A stretch of 64,000 bases of DNA, taken from Dictyoglomus sp. Lineage in GTDB: Bacteria; Dictyoglomota; Dictyoglomia; Dictyoglomales; Dictyoglomaceae. The translations under genes were made by a program, and so were the position numbers. The DNA lies in NCBI GenBank assembly GCA_025060475.1, contig JANXBZ010000008.1, forward strand, positions 1-64,000. Direction: 5' to 3'. This document shows positions 7,306 to 15,782 of this stretch, one piece after another. The notes beneath the pieces are model-generated. The model searched no databases and was not told the DNA's origin. It saw only the letters and a program-made list of their open reading frames with translations. The stretch's first letter is position 1; the number at the start of each line of letters is the position of its first letter.

Positions 7306-8831
7306 GAGAATTCTCATCTTCTTATTCAAAGATCTCCATTATGGCAAATATATCAGGCTCAATTTGAAAATGCTCTTCAGAGCTATAATTTAGCTCAGAT
7401 ATCCTTTAAACCTCAATTATCTATACAAGGAGGATATGGTTATACAAAAGATGGAAAAGAAGCAAATACTGGAAGTCTATCTCTTAACTATTCTCAAATT
7501 CTTTTTCCTTTTGGAAAGACAGGAATTCAACGGGAATCAAGTTCTATAGATTTAGAGCAGGCTAAAAATAATTTAAGATCAAATTATCTAAATCTTTACC
7601 TTGCTCAAGAAAGATTAGAAATTTTAGAAGATAGTTACAAACTTGCAGTAAGAAGAAGGAAAATAGCTGAAAAACAATTTAATAATAAAACTATTACAGA
7701 GACTAATTTACTTGATTATAAACAAAGAGAAAAGCTTTCTGAAATAAATCTTAACTCTGCAAAAAATAATTTAGAAATTGCTTAGAAAGCATTGGAAAAA
7801 ATTCCTGTAAAATTAGATATTGCTTTTGAGCTCTTTAATGAAAAACCTGAAGACCTATTGAATATCCTATTTTAGATGGTGGAAATAAGAATATAAGTTT
7901 AAAAAAGGCTGAACTTTCATTAAGCTCAGGAAAATGTTAAACAAAAACAGCTTAATTTGGAACAAAAGATAAAATATGAATTAGGAAACGAAAAAGAAAG
8001 ATTCTATAACTTTAATTCTCTCATTAAAGCAGTCAGAGTTTAGTGCAAAACTTGAAAATTTGAGGTTTAATAATACGAAACTTCAGGTAATCCAGAGTGT
8101 AAGAAATGCCTATTTTTCTGTTCTTGAGGCGAGAGCTCAATTGAAGCTTTTTCAAAAACAGGTAGAGCTTGCAAAGGAACAATTAGAAGCAGCAAAAATT
8201 AAATTTCAATTGGGAAATACCACATCTTTAGATGTTCAACAAGCGGAGATTAACTATCTCTCCACTCAGAATAACTTAAAATCAGGTATGAACAGTTTAA
8301 ATATTTTGTGGAGTCAATTTTGTGAGACCTTAGGAATTTTTCCTATGGAAAATTTGAAATTACAAGAATTACCAATATTAACTCTTAATTTAAAATTGGA
8401 TGACTTATTAGCTATAGCTAATGTAGAGTTTTACGAGCTTCAAGTAAAACTTTATGATAATGAATATACTCCAAAATTTCAGTTAATAAATGTAAAAAAT
8501 TCCCTTGAAAGTGCAAAAATTATCTTTACCCAATCTCTAAATAATGCAAAAATAACTATATCTCAAAGATTAGACCAACTAAACCTTAGTTTAGAAAACC
8601 TTGAAATTGAGAAGAGAAATTTAGAACTTGCAAAGGAAAATTATAGAATTGCAAATATAAGATTTTTCATCAGGATTTATAATAAAGCTTAATCTAATGA
8701 ATTATGAAATAAATATAATAAAGGCAGAAAATTCTTACTATTCTGCATTACATACCTATTGGAAAAATTTAGATAGTCTTTCTTTGGCAGTAGGAAGGGC
8801 ACTGTACGAAGGGGGAGAAACTAAAAAATGA
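7298..8831 (+). pseudogene. TolC-like outer-membrane efflux protein, broken
   Basis: The remains of a TolC-family gene are readable in pieces. ATG 7298 overlaps the ATPase stop and gives a signal-like [10 protein letters not shown]. The reading then moves to the frame of 7327, which gives SPLWQIYQAQFENALQSYNL, a classic TolC repeat start; the mature N-terminus is missing. That frame hits TAG at 7783 and again at 7873. The next pieces are readable from 7866, from 7924 (ending TAG 8041), from 8036 to about 8665, and finally to TGA 8829-8831, where the normal TolC-like end is seen (LDSLSLAVGRALYEGG). So there is one clear nonsense mutation and at least four frameshifts. The terminal TGA still overlaps the ATG of the next pseudogene. 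Confidence 0.85.
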
Positions 8832-9973
8832 TAAAAAAAGATTAGTTTTTATATTATTAATAGCTTTAATTGCAGGAGGTGAAATCTGGCTTCTCTTTGG
8901 GAGAGCTCAAAATAAAAATACAAAAAGTGAGACCATATCAATCTATAAGGTGAGAAGGGGAGACCTTCTCATCTCTGTGTCTGGAAGTGGAAGATTAGAA
9001 GCAGGAAGAAGTCTTGATATTGTAAGTAAGGTGGGAGGTACAGTTATATATGTAGTAGAAGAGGAAAAAAGGGTGAAAACTGGAGAAATATTGGTAAAAT
9101 TAGATCCATCGGATTATAAAAATTCTTATGAAAGTATAAGACTGAGTTTTGAGAATGCAAAACTCAATTATGAAAAGGCAAAAATAAATTATGAAATTCA
9201 AAAAAGACAATTGGAACAGGATTTGAGAAATGCAAAAATAAAATGCTAAAAAGAATCTAGAAAGGGCAGAGGAGTTATTTAGAAACGGTATAATAACTCA
9301 AAATGATCTTGATGCTATTAGAAACACCTTTGAAAAGTCAAAAAATTCCTTTGAACAAGCGGATTTTAATTATCAATTAGCTAAAAATAATTATGAAATA
9401 AAGATCAAGAGTTTGGAAAAGAATCTTGAAGGGGCAAAATTATCTATGGAACAATCAAAACTAAATCTTACCAATGCAGAGGAAAATCTTAATAATACTA
9501 TTATAAAAGCACCCTTTTCAGGAATATTCGTAAATATCAGTGTAAAATTGGGAGATATTATTACGAGTAATAGAACTCTATTTACATTACTTGATACTAC
9601 AAATGTAGAGTTAAATCTTGAAGTAGATGAGACTGATATAGGAAAGGTATCTGTAGGTCTTCCTGTAAGGATTTCCTCTGATGCTTTTTCTGAAGAAATT
9701 TTGAAGGAAAGGTTATAAGAATCTCTCCCACCGCAACTATATCAAATAATATTCCCATATTTAAATTTAAAAAGTAGGAATGAGTGCAGATGGAGATATT
9801 ATTTTGTTAGAAAAAAGAAATGTTCTTATTGTTTCTCTTAAAGCTATCCAGAAAACAGGAAGAGGAAATTATGTTGAAGTATTAAAGGTGATTCTTCCGC
9901 TACCTCTTCAACTACAACTCAACAAGGGAAGCCTGAAGTAAGAATAGGGGTTCCTGGTTTCTTAGGTAGGTGA
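8828..9973 (+). pseudogene. MacA/HlyD-like periplasmic adaptor, broken
   Basis: The remnant of an RND/MacA-type membrane fusion protein. From ATG 8828 the frame is lost after four codons in a run of seven A (8833-8839). One more A would restore an N-terminal membrane anchor (RLVFILLIALIAGG) running into the intact segment 8950-9249, which carries RRGDLLISVSGSGRLEAG and the first lipoyl half. A second shift near 9240 opens the coiled-coil hairpin and second lipoyl half (APFSGIFVNISVKLGDII). Further shifts occur near 9690, 9770 and 9890. The C-terminus (VRIGVPGFLGR) ends at TGA 9971-9973. Each piece matches the MacA layout in order, so this is decay of one gene and not several small genes. Confidence 0.85.
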
Positions 9974-9978
9974 TAGGA

Positions 9979-10326
9979 ATGTTCATAGAAATAATTAAAA
10001 TGGCTCTTCACAGTTTTTCTACAAATAAATTGAGAACATTCCTTACTACTCTTATTTCTCTTGGGGAGGGAACAAGGGTTTCCATTGAGAGACAATTTAC
10101 AACTTAGGTTCCAATCTTCTTACATTAATTCCAAGATTTGGAAGAGGGGTTGGTCTTGTTAGAGAAGCTCCTCGAAGTTCCATTACCAATGATGAATTAT
10201 GAAACTCTTTTAAAGGAACTTGATTCTAATAAGATTATCGCAATTGTTCCTTATGCTCAAAGAAATGATCAAGTTAAATATAAAGCGGAGAATACAAATA
10301 CTCAAAGAGTAAAGATCAGTCTTTAA
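9979..10326 (+). pseudogene. MacB-like permease, truncated and frameshifted
   Basis: ATG 9979 opens the typical MacB/FtsX-type N-terminus (FIEIIKMALHSFSTNKLRT, then FLTTLISLGEGTR). About ten residues of the first membrane helix are missing between TLISLG and EGTR. A stop in this frame at about 10105 is bypassed in another frame that continues NLGSNLLTLIPRFGRG, and a further shift reaches ELDSNKIIAIVPYAQRN up to the TAA at 10324-10326. The remaining periplasmic domain and the three C-terminal membrane helices, roughly two thirds of a MacB permease, are absent. The remnant cannot form a channel. Confidence 0.8.
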
Positions 10327-10347
10327 AACCCTTTTACCATTTAGACT

Positions 10348-10374
10348 GGAATAAAATTATATATTAATAGTCTA
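10348..10374 (+). promoter_or_regulatory. Candidate ECF-sigma promoter of the envelope-stress operon
   Basis: GGAATA (10348-10353), a 16-base spacer, and GTCTA (10370-10374) resemble the GGAAC..GTC layout of promoters used by ECF sigma factors. The site lies 40 bases upstream of the Spy-like gene, the first gene of an operon encoding such a sigma factor, so autoregulation is plausible. This was found by eye from one site only. Confidence 0.4.
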
Positions 10375-10413
10375 TTAGAACTAGAAAATCTTAATAAGGA
10401 GGAAGGTAAAAAA

Positions 10414-11070
10414 ATGAGTAGGATAAAAATTCTATTAAGCTTTATATTAGCATTTTTATTATTATTTTCTCTTACCTATGCTTTTTCGAGGGATAGATTT
10501 CAAGACAGATTAAGGGTAAGAGTTCTTAGGCCCTTTGTTGTTGAAAAACCTTTTACTTCAAAGCCCACTATAAAATTACATTCCTATTTTTCTGAAGAAA
10601 TTAGAAAATTAATAGCGGAAAGAAACAAATTATGGTTTGAATTAAGAGAACTTCTAAGGGATAAACAATTAAACTTGAGCAAAATAGAGGAAAAAGCAAA
10701 GGAACTTCAAAGATTAGAGGAAGAAATTTCTAAAAAAATTCAAGCAAGTTTTTTGGAAAGCCTATCGAAGAATCTCAATTTAACAAAGGACCAAGAAAAT
10801 AGTGTTAAAAAAATTCTTGAGAGTTATAATGATAAATTAGAGACTTTAAGAAGGGATTTAAAGGGAAAAAATATTGAATTAAAAACCATTGATCCAAAGG
10901 ATAAAGAGAAGATATCAGCAAAGAAGAAAGAAATAGCAGAGATTTTGAGGAAATTAAGTGATACAAGAAAACAGTTAATAGAAGAAATAAAAAAGATTTT
11001 AAGTGAGGAACAGAGGAAGAAGCTGGATAAATATTTTAAATTTAGATTCCATCCTTGGGGTAAACTATGA
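10414..11070 (+). CDS. Spy/CpxP-like periplasmic protein
   Basis: A 218-residue exported protein with a signal peptide or anchor at about 1-23 (ILLSFILAFLLLFSLTYAFS) followed by an almost wholly helical, Lys/Glu-rich domain. Around 115-122 it has NLTKDQENSVKKIL and near 205 ILSEEQRKKLDKYF. These resemble the paired LTxxQ motifs of Spy/CpxP/ZraP-type periplasmic chaperones and stress sensors. It has a strong ribosome-binding site (AAGGAGGAA) and its stop shares an ATGA overlap with the ECF sigma gene, so the two are co-expressed. By analogy it would bind misfolded envelope proteins or sense stress for the sigma/anti-sigma pair. Sequence similarity in this group is low. Confidence 0.65.
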   Translation: MSRIKILLSFILAFLLLFSLTYAFSRDRFQDRLRVRVLRPFVVEKPFTSKPTIKLHSYFSEEIRKLIAERNKLWFELRELLRDKQLNLSKIEEKAKELQRLEEEISKKIQASFLESLSKNLNLTKDQENSVKKILESYNDKLETLRRDLKGKNIELKTIDPKDKEKISAKKKEIAEILRKLSDTRKQLIEEIKKILSEEQRKKLDKYFKFRFHPWGKL

Positions 11071-11723
11071 GTAGAGAAATAGAAAAAAGTTTGGAGCTTA
11101 ATAATGTTTCCTCTCAGCTCGATTCTCCTTTAGGCTGGGAGGAAAAGACTAATTTATCAGATAAAGCATTAATATCTTTAATTAAGTCTGGAGATAGAGA
11201 AGCTTTTAATATTTTAGTTAAAAGATATGAAAAAAAAGTTTTTAATATTTTATATTTACAATTAGGTCCCATAAGTGATTTAGAGGATTTAGCGCAAGAG
11301 GTTTTTATAAAGATATTTAAGAATATAAATAAATTTAGAGGGGAAGCTCAATTCTCAACATGGCTTTACAGGATTGTTTTAAATCTTAGTTATGACTACA
11401 AGAGAAAAAATAAAAATATCTTTTCTTTAGATGAAAATATTGATTACGAAAGTGAGGAAACTTTTGAAAATATTTTACCTACTTCAGAGGAAGATCCAGA
11501 AAAAGTCTTGGAGAGATTAGAGGTTCAAAGAAAAATAAGAGATGCTATAAAAGGTTTATCAAAAGAGTATCAAGAAGTAATAATATTAAGAGAATTTGAG
11601 GGTTTATCCTATGAAGAGATAGCAAAGGTTCTAAACTGTCCAGTAGGAACAGTAGAATCTCGATTATTTAGAGCAAGAGAAGAGCTTAGAAAGAAACTAA
11701 TAAAGGAGTGGAAAGAGTCGTGA
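11067..11723 (+). CDS. ECF-type RNA polymerase sigma factor
   Basis: A 218-residue sigma-70 family protein with only regions 2 and 4. Region 2 covers about residues 45-115, including DLEDLAQEVFIKIFKN and FSTWLYRIVLNLSYDYKR (the -10 recognition and melting part). Region 4 covers about 150-212, including YQEVIILREFEGLSYEEIA and the helix-turn-helix GTVESRLFRAREELRKKL. The layout matches SigE/SigW-like ECF factors. It overlaps the Spy-like gene by an ATGA and the anti-sigma gene by a GTGA. It probably directs its own operon from the GGAATA/GTCTA site upstream. Confidence 0.92.
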   Translation: MSREIEKSLELNNVSSQLDSPLGWEEKTNLSDKALISLIKSGDREAFNILVKRYEKKVFNILYLQLGPISDLEDLAQEVFIKIFKNINKFRGEAQFSTWLYRIVLNLSYDYKRKNKNIFSLDENIDYESEETFENILPTSEEDPEKVLERLEVQRKIRDAIKGLSKEYQEVIILREFEGLSYEEIAKVLNCPVGTVESRLFRAREELRKKLIKEWKES

Positions 11724-12148
11724 AATGTAAAGAAGCAAAAAGATTGATTTCTCTATATATTGACGGAGAAATTCCTCCTGATAAGAGGTTTGAATTGGAG
11801 GAACATCTGAGCAATTGTTTTTATTGTAAAAGAGAGTTAGAAGAACTAATATTTATAATTAGAGAAATTCACAAGCTTCCTAAAGTAAAATCTTCTCTTA
11901 ATTTTGTTGATAGCCTTTGGTATAGATATCAGGAAGAAAAGACAAGACAAAGGAGTTTTAAAAAGCTAATTTTTATTGTGAGCCTAGTTTTTACTTTGAT
12001 ATTTATTTTCCTTTTATCTCAAAAGATTTGGATTCCTAAATCAGAACCTCAAGAATTGCAAACTTTCTATGAAATCCATAGTAAGTGGAAGAGAAATTTC
12101 ATCTTTGAAGAACCCTTTGTGGATTTTGTTTTGTATCAGAATAGATAG
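11720..12148 (+). CDS. Zinc-type membrane anti-sigma factor
   Basis: The N-terminal domain carries the anti-sigma zinc signature H-x3-C-x2-C (HLSNCFYC) together with an upstream Cys in MKCKEAKRL, as in zf-HC2/RsiW-type anti-sigma factors. One membrane helix follows (about residues 75-98) and then a short external tail of 45 residues. I chose GTG 11720, which overlaps the sigma stop as GTGA and has GGAG 11 bases upstream. An upstream in-frame GTG at 11708 has no spacing for a ribosome-binding site. It should hold the ECF sigma at the membrane and release it on envelope stress; the protease that would cut it is not identified, though the M50 protease at 59840 is a candidate. Confidence 0.88.
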   Translation: MKCKEAKRLISLYIDGEIPPDKRFELEEHLSNCFYCKRELEELIFIIREIHKLPKVKSSLNFVDSLWYRYQEEKTRQRSFKKLIFIVSLVFTLIFIFLLSQKIWIPKSEPQELQTFYEIHSKWKRNFIFEEPFVDFVLYQNR

Positions 12149-12153
12149 GAAAG

Positions 12154-13122
12154 ATGAAAAAAATAATTTTTGTTATTCTAATTATTTCTTTTTCTTTTTC
12201 TCTCTCGACTTTTGATATTCTTCAAGAGGCTTTAGAAAAAGATGGCAAGATCTCTCTTCAGGGAATAGAAATAAATATTTTTTACGATGAAAATGGGATG
12301 CCTAAAATTTCTATCTCAAGAGTAATATATGGAGGAAATTATAAGTTAAGAAGGGAATATCTAGCTCCTTCACTCTTTCTGGGAAGAATAATTATTGATG
12401 ATGGAGTTAAAAAATTTGAATACATTCCAAATCTCAGAAGATTAATTATTTCCACTTCAGGCTTTATAAATGATTCTAGAGAAATAAAAAAAAGGATAGA
12501 GCTTATTAAAAAGAACTATAAAATTCTAAATTTGGGGATAGAAACTATAACGGATAGAAAAGCAATAGTAATACTATTGGTTTCAAAATATACCAATTTG
12601 CCTGTTCTTAAATTGTGGATTGACATAGAAACTTATTTTATCCTAAGAAAGGACAAATACAACAGTGATGGAAAACTACTTTCTAGAACCTTTTTTAGTG
12701 AGATTAAATATGGAGAATCCTATCCTAATTCTCTTTTTAAGCCCGATCCTCTATGGAAAACAGAGAATGTTATTAATGAACCTATATTTAAAGAAATTGA
12801 TATTAAAAGTTCTGGAGAGATACCCTTAGAACTTCCCTTGGGATATGTTTTAGAAAAATTGTTTTTAATTCCTCAAGTAGAAGATTTTATTATTTACTAT
12901 TATAGATATACTGATGGTTTAAATACTTTATCTTTCTTTAAAACAAATATTCCTTTAAAGAAGATTAGGGAACCAATAAAAGTAGGTAGCTTTAAAGGAA
13001 TGTTAGAAGAGTCTCTTTTTTGGAAATCTTTTATGTGGCAGGATGAAATCTGGACTTATTTCTTAATTGGAGATATTCCTTATAATAAAATTGAAAATTT
13101 TCTGAAAAAACTCTTTCCTTGA
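12154..13122 (+). CDS. RseB/MucB-like exported regulator of the sigma pathway
   Basis: A 322-residue exported protein with a signal peptide (KKIIFVILIISFSFSLS). Residues 20-200 read like the LolA/RseB beta half-barrel, with alternating strands such as NYKLRREYLAP, KKFEYIPNLRRLII and a late PVLKLWIDIETYFILRKDKY. The latter matches the RseB/MucB and outer-membrane-lipoprotein-sorting 'W.D..t....k.d.y...G' pattern. Its place directly after the anti-sigma gene fits RseB, which binds lipoproteins or lipid signals and protects the anti-sigma factor from cleavage. The last 92 bases overlap the opposing glycosylase gene. Confidence 0.7.
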   Translation: MKKIIFVILIISFSFSLSTFDILQEALEKDGKISLQGIEINIFYDENGMPKISISRVIYGGNYKLRREYLAPSLFLGRIIIDDGVKKFEYIPNLRRLIISTSGFINDSREIKKRIELIKKNYKILNLGIETITDRKAIVILLVSKYTNLPVLKLWIDIETYFILRKDKYNSDGKLLSRTFFSEIKYGESYPNSLFKPDPLWKTENVINEPIFKEIDIKSSGEIPLELPLGYVLEKLFLIPQVEDFIIYYYRYTDGLNTLSFFKTNIPLKKIREPIKVGSFKGMLEESLFWKSFMWQDEIWTYFLIGDIPYNKIENFLKKLFP

Positions 13123-13735
13123 TAAAACAGCTTCCTTTACATAATTTACATTTTCTTTTTCCATGTTCCACTATTAAAGCATGATATTCATTAAATAATT
13201 GATATATTGGAAAAAGAAAATTTTGAAATAAACTTTGCCATTGTTCATAGGATAACGAAAATTCTAAAATACCAAGACAAGAAAAAATCTTTCTTGTGTA
13301 GTTATCAATAACGAAAACAGGTCGGTTAAAAGCATATAGAAGAATAGAATCAACTGTTTCTTTTCCCAAACCAGAAATTGATAAGAGTTTTTCTCTCAAG
13401 AGAAAAGTGGTTTCTTTCGAAATTTTGTCAAGTTTTCCGTCATAGGATTTAAATAGAAAATCTAAAAAATTTTTAATCCTTCTTGCTTTTATTTTATAAA
13501 AGCCACAGGGTCTTATTAAATCTTCTAATTTTTCAAGGGAAATATAATACAATTTATCGGGATCAAGAAGTTTTTTGTTTTTAATGTTGGCTATAGCTTT
13601 TTCTACGTTATTCCAGTTAGTGGCTTGAGTTAAAATTGCACCTATAATTACTTCAAAGGATGAATCTGCAGGCCACCAGTACTGAGGACCATATTTTTCA
13701 AATAATATTTTAAAGATTTCCTCTATGAGGTTCAA
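13031..13735 (-). CDS. MagIII-like (endonuclease III family) DNA glycosylase
   Basis: A 234-residue HhH-GPD DNA glycosylase. The N-terminus (PQYWWPADSSFEVIIGAILT) matches the 'WWP...FE...GaiLTQ' start of the endonuclease III-related subgroup that includes Helicobacter MagIII. The helix-hairpin-helix is SISGLGKETVDSILLY, with the catalytic Asp region in VFVIDNYTRKI. The Lys that makes Nth a lyase (GVGRKT) is Glu here (GLGKET), as in MagIII-type enzymes, so it should be a monofunctional 3-methyladenine glycosylase. The C-terminal Cys pattern is reduced (KCKLCKGSC). The C-terminus overlaps the RseB-like gene by 92 bases, unusually much, and the 4-base overlap with purH ties it to that operon. 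Confidence 0.8.
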   Translation of the reverse strand: MNLIEEIFKILFEKYGPQYWWPADSSFEVIIGAILTQATNWNNVEKAIANIKNKKLLDPDKLYYISLEKLEDLIRPCGFYKIKARRIKNFLDFLFKSYDGKLDKISKETTFLLREKLLSISGLGKETVDSILLYAFNRPVFVIDNYTRKIFSCLGILEFSLSYEQWQSLFQNFLFPIYQLFNEYHALIVEHGKRKCKLCKGSCFIKERVFSENFQFYYKEYLQLRNKSRFHPAT

Positions 13736-15225
13736 TGCCTAAAATGTCTAATATTTATCATAACTAGTATAATTCCTAATTCTTCTGCTTTTTTAATGAC
13801 TTCCTCATCTCTTATAGAACCAGAAGGTTGAATAATTGCCTTTATTCCATATTTTCCTGCCAATTCTATGGAGTCAGGAAAAGGAAAGAATGCATCTGAG
13901 GCAAGATATGCATCTTTTGCCTTTTCTCCTGCTTTTTCTAAGGCAATTTTTACTGAGTCGACTCGATTCATCTGTCCTGCCCCAATACCAAGAGTAGTTT
14001 TATTCTTACTTACTACAATGGCGTTGGATTTTGTATGTTTTACTACTTTTAGTGCAAAAATAAGTTCTTCTAAATCTTTTTCATTGGGTTTTTTAGAAGT
14101 TTTGACTTCATATTCATTTATAAGAGAATTATTAAATTCTTGAATTAGAAATCCTGTTTTGAGGGATTTTATCTCCCATGGATTTTTATTATCTTCTTTA
14201 TATATAAGTACCCTTAAATTCTTTTTCTTTTCAAATATTTTTCTTGCAGATTCAGTAATATTCTTTGCAATAATAACTTCAAAAAAGTATTTACTCATTT
14301 CTATTGCACATTCATCATCTATGGTAAAATTACAGGCGACAATTCCACCGTATGCAGATATGGGATCTGACTCGTATGCTTTTCTAAAGGCAGATACTGG
14401 ATGGGAAGACTCGGAAACACCACAAGGATTATTATGTTTTATAATTGCACAAGCAGGTTCTGAAAATTCTATTATTAAATTCCAGGCGGAATCTAAATCC
14501 AAGAGATTATTATAGGAAAGCTCCTTTCCTTGTAGTTTTTCCCAAGGCATTTTTTGATAAGGAAGAAGATAATAACTTGCCTTTTGATGAGGATTTTCTC
14601 CATATCTTAAGTCTAGTTCTTTTTTTAAAGAAATATTTATAATATCAGGAAAATCATTAGAAAGGAAATTTGTTATAATTTGGTCATAGAAACTTGTATA
14701 AGAAAAAGCCTTGATGGCCAGTTTCTTTCTGAATGTTTCATCTATTTGATTGTTTTTAAGTCTTTCTATTACTTCTTGATAGTCTTCAGGTGAAGAAATT
14801 ACTAACACATAGGGATAATTTTTAGCACTTGCTCTTAAAAGACTAACTCCTCCAATATCAATATTCTCTAAAACCTCTTCCATAGTAACGTCTTTCTTTT
14901 TTATTACTTCAGAAAAGGGATATAAATTACAGACTACGATATCAATTAAAGGAATATTATTCTTGCGGAGTTCTTCTAAATCTTCTTCTTTGTTTCTTCG
15001 TGCTAAAATTCCTGCAAAAATTTTAGGGTGTAATGTTTTTACTCTTCCTCCAATTAGTTCTGAAAAACCAGTAAATTCAGAAATTTCGTGAACAGGAATA
15101 TTTTCTTTTAATATTTCCTTTGCAGTAGAATGAGTAGCTATAATTTCATATCCTAAGTTATATAATTCTTTTGCAAAATTTCTTATTCCTTCTTTATTAT
15201 ATACACTAATTAAACACCAAGGCAT
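13732..15225 (-). CDS. purH: Bifunctional AICAR transformylase / IMP cyclohydrolase
   Basis: A 497-residue PurH, close to the usual 510-530. The N-terminal cyclohydrolase (MGS-like) domain begins LISVYNKEGIRNFAKEL and includes GGRVKTLHPKIFAGIL. The transformylase domain includes LRYGENPHQKASYY and the catalytic Lys-His in IIKHNNPCGVS. It catalyses the last two steps of purine synthesis to IMP in the cytoplasm. No other pur gene is near. It lies three bases after the bifunctional nuclease gene and overlaps the glycosylase start by 4 bases, so the three form one operon. Confidence 0.96.
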   Translation of the reverse strand: MPWCLISVYNKEGIRNFAKELYNLGYEIIATHSTAKEILKENIPVHEISEFTGFSELIGGRVKTLHPKIFAGILARRNKEEDLEELRKNNIPLIDIVVCNLYPFSEVIKKKDVTMEEVLENIDIGGVSLLRASAKNYPYVLVISSPEDYQEVIERLKNNQIDETFRKKLAIKAFSYTSFYDQIITNFLSNDFPDIINISLKKELDLRYGENPHQKASYYLLPYQKMPWEKLQGKELSYNNLLDLDSAWNLIIEFSEPACAIIKHNNPCGVSESSHPVSAFRKAYESDPISAYGGIVACNFTIDDECAIEMSKYFFEVIIAKNITESARKIFEKKKNLRVLIYKEDNKNPWEIKSLKTGFLIQEFNNSLINEYEVKTSKKPNEKDLEELIFALKVVKHTKSNAIVVSKNKTTLGIGAGQMNRVDSVKIALEKAGEKAKDAYLASDAFFPFPDSIELAGKYGIKAIIQPSGSIRDEEVIKKAEELGIILVMINIRHFRH

Positions 15226-15228
15226 AGT

Positions 15229-15711
15229 CTATTGTTTCTTAAATTCCTCAGGATTTATATTTTGCAAAAATTTTTCTAATTCCTCATCAGAAGCATATTC
15301 TTCAATAATACCTGCTTCATCAAAAACTTGAGACTCTACATATATGGGGGACTGTGTTCTCAAAGCAAGAGCCATAGCATCACTAGGTCTTGAATCAATT
15401 TCAATAACTTTATCTCCATCTTCAAGAAAAATAGTTGCATAAAAAGTTCCTTCTTTTAAACTGTGAATCAATATCTTTTGTACTTTTATTTTTAAATTAT
15501 CTAAAATATTTTTAATTAGGTCATGAGTTAGAGGCCGAGGAGTACTAACTTTTTCAAGAGCAATGGCAATGGCATTTGCTTCAAAGGGACCAATCCATAT
15601 AGGAAGTAATTTTTTTCCTTCTTTTTTTTCTTTTAAAACTACTACAAATTGATTTGTCTGAGGATCTAAATTTAAACTTAATATATATGCTTCAAGCATC
15701 ATTATAATCAC
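15229..15711 (-). CDS. Bifunctional nuclease (DUF151) family protein
   Basis: A 160-residue protein of the BFN/DUF151 family. It shows the typical 'lPIWIGpfEA.AIa.ale' segment (here LLPIWIGPFEANAIAIAL) and the signature IDSRPSDAMALALRTQSPIY. Plant and bacterial members are reported to have nuclease activity, and in Thermotoga a structure is known; the physiological role is uncertain. It is the first gene of the operon with purH and the glycosylase, with a promoter at 15733-15761 and a GAGGTG ribosome-binding site. Confidence 0.88.
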   Translation of the reverse strand: MIIMMLEAYILSLNLDPQTNQFVVVLKEKKEGKKLLPIWIGPFEANAIAIALEKVSTPRPLTHDLIKNILDNLKIKVQKILIHSLKEGTFYATIFLEDGDKVIEIDSRPSDAMALALRTQSPIYVESQVFDEAGIIEEYASDEELEKFLQNINPEEFKKQ

Positions 15712-15732
15712 CTCTTTTTTACTTTTTACTTT

Positions 15733-15761
15733 ATCTTACCTTAAATCTCTTTCTTTGTAAA
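15733..15761 (-). promoter_or_regulatory. Promoter of the DUF151-purH-glycosylase operon
   Basis: On the minus strand, TTTACA (plus 15756-15761) and TAAGAT (plus 15733-15738) are spaced by 17 bases, 22 bases upstream of the start codon. It is divergent from the EamA transporter promoter. Confidence 0.6.
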
Positions 15762-15767
15762 TCATGT

Positions 15768-15773
15768 TATAAT
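15768..15773 (+). promoter_or_regulatory. -10 element giving a nearly leaderless EamA transcript
   Basis: A perfect TATAAT ends only 9 bases before the ATG at 15783, so transcription would begin within about 3 bases of the start codon. No ribosome-binding site is visible. This is consistent with leaderless translation. Confidence 0.5.
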
Positions 15774-15782
15774 TTCAGTCAT

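Noticed and set aside
7298-10326. Separate small genes in the 8060-8692, 8950-9249, 9413-9718 and 10138-10326 frames
   Set aside because: Their products match consecutive parts of TolC, MacA and MacB, and the gaps between them carry the missing parts in other frames, so they are pieces of broken genes.
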